A stretch of DNA of 64,000 bases from Nepenthes gracilis (lineage: Eukaryota > Streptophyta > Magnoliopsida > Caryophyllales > Nepenthaceae). A model generated the notes under the pieces. It was not told where the DNA came from, made no database searches, and worked only from the letters and a program-made list of their open reading frames with translations. Below are positions 58,526 through 64,000 of the stretch, piece after piece. The translations under genes were made by a program, and so were the position numbers. The stretch spans positions 3,162,001 through 3,226,000 of the forward strand of contig BSYO01000004.1 in NCBI GenBank assembly GCA_033239525.1. The letters run 5' to 3'. How positions within the stretch are numbered: the first letter of the stretch is position 1; the number at the start of each line of letters is the position of its first letter.

Positions 58526-60846
58526 AAAATAGCTATTAGATTGAGTTAAAAATTAATCAAATTACTATAATTTAAAGATATAAAAATATAGTTGTAATTT
58601 TTTTAAAAAATTATAATATTAATATTTATTAAATATTAAATTAAAAATTAAATTATTTTTAAAAATAATTATATAAATATTATTAAATAATATTTAAATT
58701 TCAGCCATTGGGCCATTTGGCAATCTACTTGATTAGCTCTCAGGATCCCGATTCTCTAAGAAAAGGGAGTATTTCTCCCTTCGGAACCCGCTTTGCTTTT
58801 TTCTGGACAAAATATCAAAATATTTTATGGCGTTTATATTTTATTCTGAATTTGTACTGACAAAATAATTATCACTTCTATTTAATATAAAAGCACAAAA
58901 TCTTCAAATGAAAATCATTTTTAAGAATTTTTTAATCTAATCTTAACAAAAATTTAAGCTAAATGTAATTAACACTACAAATATTCAGTAGTACATTAAA
59001 AAAAAATAGAGAATTTTGTTGACAATTAAACGAATTTTAAATACTATTCTCCCCGTATGGCACTCATTTTGCTGCAGATATTTGAATATAAATTTGGTAT
59101 TTACTAGTGATAGGGGGCGTGAAGCCAAATGCACAGCGGTTTTTGAGATATTCAGATTTAATAGTTGATATTTTACATTTAGATTTTTTCTTTTGAAAAA
59201 TATATATAAATAATTACTTTTTGTTGCTTTTTATAACGTTAAATTATAAATGTACTTATATTATAAAAAATAAATTAAAAATAAAACTATTTACATATCT
59301 TTAAATCATTATATATTAAAATTGTTAGACCATTCCAATAATCTAAGGTGCCTTATCATCCTCATCGATATAGAGCACTTGGTTTTAAATAATAGTTATA
59401 TTATTGATGTATTTTCAGATTTGGATTAATGTATAGATTAGGAAGTCATAGGTCGGATTTTCTCGTCTAGATAATCAAAAGTGGGTTCGATCTTTGTCTC
59501 GTTGAATTTGAATCCTGCGTAGTTTAACGAATAAATAAGATATTAAATGATTGGTAGAATTTATTTTGATATATCCTCCGATATTTAAATTAAAAATCTT
59601 TCTGTAACAAAATAAAGATAAATGATGCAAAACAAGAGTGTGGATGCATGAATAAAGGGTTGAGTGTTGGATTTTAAGGGTAAACTCCAAGAGATACACT
59701 CGACGGGAAATATCTTAAAGAGAGATGTGCTCAGGAGGGAGTGTCTGTACAGATTGTATGGTTGTCAAAGTGCAATTGGGATGCTCAATGAAAACAGCAG
59801 AATCTCTGTCATGGCTTACTCACTTGGGGGAAATTTTTTATTGTATTCTCTGTGACATCTTATTCCCTATTCCATTTCCTACTATAGTAAAGGGAAATTT
59901 ATAACGTTAACAGACAATTCAACATTCATTAATTGGTGACAATCACTCGTTGAGCTGTCTAAATGGATAAGAAAATCTCGATATGACAATTACTTTTAAG
60001 AGAAGATTCGCCAAGCTATCATTATTATTTTGGGAGTGATTGTGTGAACATAGGCGAATATTCTTGAAATATTTGTCGAGTTGTTCCGCCCGATTATGGT
60101 AATTTTCTTCAGCATGTAGGAAGAAAATTGTGAGCTATCATAATTAAGCCGATGAAATCATTTTGGCTTATTGGGTTGGATTGGATGTTATTTAAATTTT
60201 GAGCCTATCCCTTCTAATTGTGGGTCATCTTCTTGAGTCAGGGTTTCCGAACAGCCTCTTTATTATGAGTTTTAACATCTAGGTTAATTTATGAGTAATG
60301 AACCCATCACTTATAATACTTTATTGATACTATTTTTCAGTAATTCATATACTTTTTTTTTGTAGTGTAGAATTTATGTTATGGCTTCTTAGGTATAGAT
60401 AAATATAATTTTACTCATAATGATTATTTATAAGTTAAAGTATGTAACAATAGAAAATAAAATTCTTAATTATAAATTTAAGTGTGATATTCATGCAATA
60501 TCGTTTTTTATAAAAAATAGCTCAATTGTATTTTTGAAAAAAATAGATAAACAAGGTGCTATATCATAATTATTTATTTTTAAATAAATCATTAATATTA
60601 AAAATTCATCTACTTTTTATAAGGAATATAACACCATCAATTATTTGAAAACTCTTACTAAGATAATTTGCAAGTTCATATTATAACATGCTTGAAAATG
60701 GCTCTCCTAATTAAAAAATACACTTATATTATTTCATTGAAAATGTATTTTTTAAAAAATAGTTATTTTTAATTAAGAAATTATTTTTTAACTTTATTTT
60801 AGTGAATTAATGTAAAATCCCATTCCATATATTACCGTCGCGAGCT
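58526..60846. other. AT-rich intergenic spacer with LTR-like copy 4; ACY1 upstream region at its right end
   Basis: AT-rich throughout. On the minus strand about 59680 down to 59340 carries the module of the dispersed family (TTTAATTTAAATATCGGAGG, then ATATAT, later TCCTAATCTATACATTAATCC). The 63-codon frame at 59664-59855 has no recognised motif. The last 100 bp should hold the ACY1 promoter and 5' UTR, but I see no clear TATA box. Confidence 0.45.
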
Positions 60847-63800
60847 ATGGAGAGACTGAAACCAATCATGACGAGCGATCATTCTCTGCTCCGCCTCCTC
60901 CACCTCTGTTGTCTCTCCTTGCAGCTCATCGCTCTCATCGGAGCTTCCGATGATTCATCGCCGACTTCAATCATCTCCAGGTTCCAGCAGTATCTCCGAA
61001 TCAACACTGCCCATCCTACCCCCAGTTACTACGAAGCCGCCGATTTCATTATCTCTCAAGCGAAATCTTTATCTCTTGACCACCAGACCATCGAATTCAG
61101 GAAAAACAAGCCCTTAATCCTCCTCAAATGGCCCGGAAAGAATCCCTATCTCCCTTATATTCTCCTCAACTCTCACACCGACGTCGTTCCGGTCGAGACC
61201 AACAAGTGGGCACACCCCCCTTTCGATGCCCACATCGATTCCAGTGGCAATATATATGCTAGAGGCACACAGGTGATCGCTTTAGGAAGAAAAGAATCTC
61301 CATATGTTTTGTTTTGTCTGTTTTAACTTTCGTAGCAGTTGTGTGTGAACTTTCGAGTGAAAATTTATTATTCAATCGGTCATACCGTCGATAAAGTTGA
61401 TTTAGGACCTTGTGGATCGATGCGTGATTATGAGTTTAATTTGTGTTGGAATTATTTAGAACATAATGTTTGGCGACGAGATAATGTTTCAGGAGTTCTG
61501 GCCAAACACACGAAATGAGTAAATATTATTCGTTACCAAAAAAAAAAAAAAATCCACACTCAGAAGTTTCAGCTCATATTTTTTCACATCCCGATATATT
61601 TCAGAATTAAAAATATATCACCTCTTGGAAATTTTAGAAGAAAAGAAAATTTGTGGTGCTTACAATTTGTGCGAAAGTGAGCACATAGATATGACTGATA
61701 TGACGAAATGACACTAATTCGAGATAAAAAATTGTTGCGGTTATTGTCGTAAAGGGTCTGATCCATCCCAGACAATTTGTAGTGCCTAAGGCTATGTTTG
61801 GAATTCATCAAGTGGTGGCATGAAAGAGTTTGTTTTGTTCTGATGTTCCTAGTTTTAATAAAAGGCATTAATAGCTGTTTATTATTTTTTTCTTTTCTCA
61901 GATCACTATGAATATTGTACTGCCATCAATTCTCTACGGCCTGACGTTATGTATGCTGATCAGAATTTTGTACGATGCTTACAGGATATGAAATCTGTGG
62001 GTTTACAGTATCTAGAAGCTATTCGTAAGCTGCAAAAGTTTGGATTCGAGCCAACTCGAACTGTCTATTTGTCATTTGTGCCTGATGAGGAGATTGGGGG
62101 GCATGATGGAGCTGGTATGTTTGCTGAGTCTGACGTGTTTGAGAAAATGAACGTTGGGATTGTGCTTGATGAAGGATTGGCATCACCAGATGAGAATTAT
62201 CGGGTATTTTATGCGGAGAGGTCGCCATGGTGGTTGGTGATTAAGGCTAGAGGAGCTCCTGGGCACGGGGCGAAGTTGTATGATAATACTGCTATGGAGA
62301 ATTTGCTAAAGAGTATTGAGAATATTAGGAGGTTTCGGGCCTCACAATTTGATATGGTGAAGGCTGGCCTGAGGGTGGAAGGCGATGTTATTTCAGTTAA
62401 CATGGTGTTTCTAAAAGCTGGCACACCTTCTCCCACTGTAAGCCTATTTCTTGATTTCCTGTATATGTATAATCCACTTATTTATGGATGACTTTTGACT
62501 TTTCGCATTATACATGAGTATAATTACACTAGTTTTAAGCTGTTCTGTTTGTAGATACACTGAAATTTTTACTTGCCTAACTAACTGATTATATGTCATC
62601 CAATAAAGTTCGAATTCTCTTACTCCACTTGTATATCATACAAATATTTCTTTCATTCAAGGGTGCCTAATATAACTAGTTCAGCACTGACTCAAAATTT
62701 TTCTGAATGTATTTGTGCCTCTCATAGCATAGATACATCTGACTAAAAATCAAACTCAATACCAATTGAGATTAAAGTGACTCATTGTTAATATGTTTAA
62801 CTATGCTTTTAGATATTTTGAACAAACTTATAAGTTGACGTGTCTGTAAAGTAAACCCAGCATGATAAGGTCTAATTTGCCGCCTTATATGAATAATTCT
62901 CAGTATGTTAGATGGTCCAATATTTTGGTCGTTCATTGTATATTACAAGTTATTTTGGATCATTTATTTCCACTCTTATTGTGACACATTGTAAACTAAT
63001 GACCTCGAGTGATCATCTTTTTACCCTAAACAGTCACCATTTTTTTCAAGTCAAATTTTCTAATAAGAACATGTAATTTGATGCTGCAAATGAACTAGTT
63101 GCTCTAATGGCATCTTGGCTATGTTCTGTATTATTGAGAGTGAAATGCAATGTGTTCGAGTCATGTTTCATTGCCCTTTAACATTTTGAAAAACCTCAAA
63201 CTAAGCCACATTTATAAGTTAGATCATTAGCTAAGGGGTCTTAAATTGTTCTTCTTTATGTTTATGTGAGGTGGCTTATTTGAACACGTGTCTTGTGATC
63301 TTTTCAATTTGGTTCATGTATTCATGATGTAATTTTGAGGTCTCTACCTGGGAAAAGTTGTGGGAACATTGAGAAGAATACCTGTGGTGCTGGGCTTTAG
63401 GAGAACAGATCCTTGAAAGAATGGCATCGTGAGGGGTCTTGGCAGGTAGCTGGGTGGTAGACTGCCTACTTGCCAAGGCCAATGGCCTGAGTTCGAGGTA
63501 TGGACCCCACAATTTTACATCCCTTATCCCAGAAATTGGGGTGTTGCATCATATGAAGAGATAATAGTCGATGCATGTGCACACTCATATGGAGTTCCAT
63601 ATAAAATGAATTGCCTGTGAGCTTCTGAGTCATCTATTTGCATTCAATTTTATTAGTATTATATAACAATGGATCAGTGGGAGGTGTTAGCATCTAATGG
63701 ATTTACTAATTCTTTTCCTCATGATCTCAAGACCATGAGTTGGATGGCAATAGTTGCTCCTCTTCTCATAATTTTGATGTTGTTTCTCTGTTGGCCATAG

Positions 63801-63938
63801 GGTTTTGTCATGAATTTGCAACCCTCCGAAACTGAAGCAGGTTTTGACATTCGAGTCCCACCCACTTACAATGAAGAGTTTTTGGAAAAGAAAATTGCTG
63901 AAGAATGGGCCCCTGCAGCACGCAACATGACATTTGAG
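60847..63938 (+). CDS. Aminoacylase-1-like metallopeptidase (M20 family), 5' part of the gene
   Basis: N-acyl-L-amino-acid hydrolase using two zinc ions. Three coding exons are visible: 60847-61272, 61985-62437 and 63801-63938, all phase 0 with GT-AG introns; another donor (GTAAGA) at 63939 shows that the gene continues beyond the window. The 339 visible residues cover most of the catalytic domain. A hydrophobic segment at about 14-32 after DHSLLRLL suggests a signal peptide or anchor, preceded by an alternative Met at residue 8. NSHTDVVPVE gives His110 and Asp112. The bridging Asp143 opens exon 2 (DMKSVGLQYLEAI). PDEEIGGHDG holds general base Glu177 and metal ligand Glu178, and LDEGLASP holds Glu205. 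ERSPWW and GAPGHGAKL (His236) belong to the dimerisation lobe. Exon 3 gives NLQPSETEAGFDIRVPPTYN. All expected catalytic residues in this part are present. Confidence 0.93.
61273..61984 (+). other. ACY1 intron 1
   Basis: 712 bp, starts GTGATC and ends CTTACAG. It falls between GTQ and DMK, just before the metal-bridging Asp. AT-rich, with a 16-base A run at about 61537-61552. No insert recognised. Confidence 0.85.
62438..63800 (+). other. ACY1 intron 2
   Basis: 1.36 kb, starts GTAAGC and ends GGCCATAG. It contains the dispersed repeat at 62628-63149. The minus-strand frame at 63276-63512 has no known motif. Confidence 0.85.
62628..63149 (+). repeat. Dispersed repeat, copy in ACY1 intron 2
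   Basis: Closely similar to 45600-46109, in the same orientation. Both copies start near an AAGGGTG.CTAA block and end at TATTGAGAGTGAAATG. The flanks differ, so the block moved or was copied as a unit. No terminal inverted repeats or coding frame. Confidence 0.85.
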
Positions 63939-64000
63939 GTAAGAATTGCTTTGCAAGAGTTTGTACCATGGTCTGAATATTTTGTGCATCCTATCTAAAT

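Noticed and set aside
59664..59855. 63-codon plus-strand frame (TGNILKRDVLRRECLYRLYG)
   Set aside because: It looked protein-like, but I could not tie it to a family or to splice sites, and it directly follows an LTR-like fragment.
1..64000. tRNA, rRNA, CRISPR arrays, bacterial operons or phage genes
   Set aside because: None recognised on either strand. The genome is a plant nuclear one, and the repeats present are transposon-derived rather than regularly spaced arrays.

Overview
The window is nuclear DNA of a flowering plant. The reasons are a long intronless PPR-DYW gene, genes with GT-AG introns up to about 8 kb, AT-rich intergenic DNA and many decayed plant transposable elements of several classes. 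I cannot name the species. No rRNA, tRNA, CRISPR or bacterial-type operon was recognised.

Four host genes are well supported. (1) On the minus strand at 3382-5743 is a two-exon gene for a small conserved protein of unknown function. (2) On the minus strand, an eight-exon gene spread over 20199-39182 encodes an RNA polymerase II CTD phosphatase-like protein of the CPL4 type: an acidic N-terminus, an FCP1 phosphatase domain with DLDHT, and a C-terminal BRCT domain. Its introns hold several transposon relics, and exon 4 carries an apparent +1 base in a homopolymer. (3) On the minus strand at 48052-50013 is an intact 653-residue PPR-DYW organelle RNA editing factor, closest in my memory to Arabidopsis At2g03880 (REME1). 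(4) On the plus strand from 60847 to the window edge is the 5' part of an aminoacylase-1 gene (M20 peptidase family), of which three coding exons are visible.

Layout: 0-3.4 kb AT-rich spacer with a diverged direct repeat; 3.4-5.7 kb small gene; 6-12.6 kb LTR-like fragments, a degenerate tandem repeat and a 1.06-kb LTR; 12.7-19.7 kb a decayed Ty3/gypsy element lying between two copies of one LINE fragment; 20.2-39.2 kb CPL4, possibly with a non-coding first exon near 43.6 kb; 40-43.2 kb a TIR element split by a solo LTR, then a Mutator-type MITE; 45.2-47.4 kb and 50.3-50.8 kb two relics of one unidentified gene on either side of the PPR gene; 51.3-57.0 kb a complete but dead Ty1/copia element with both LTRs and a 5-bp target duplication; 57.1-58.5 kb a promoter plus first-exon module on the minus strand, duplicated and without a gene body; 58.5-60.8 kb spacer; 60.8-64 kb ACY1.

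The genes look functionally independent: transcription-cycle control, organelle RNA editing, and cytosolic or secretory N-acyl amino acid hydrolysis. I found no clear previously undescribed system. The best leads are the CPL4 frameshift, the orphan duplicated promoter/5' exon module beside the copia insertion, and the unidentified gene relics around the PPR gene, one of which shares a roughly 500-bp segment with an ACY1 intron.
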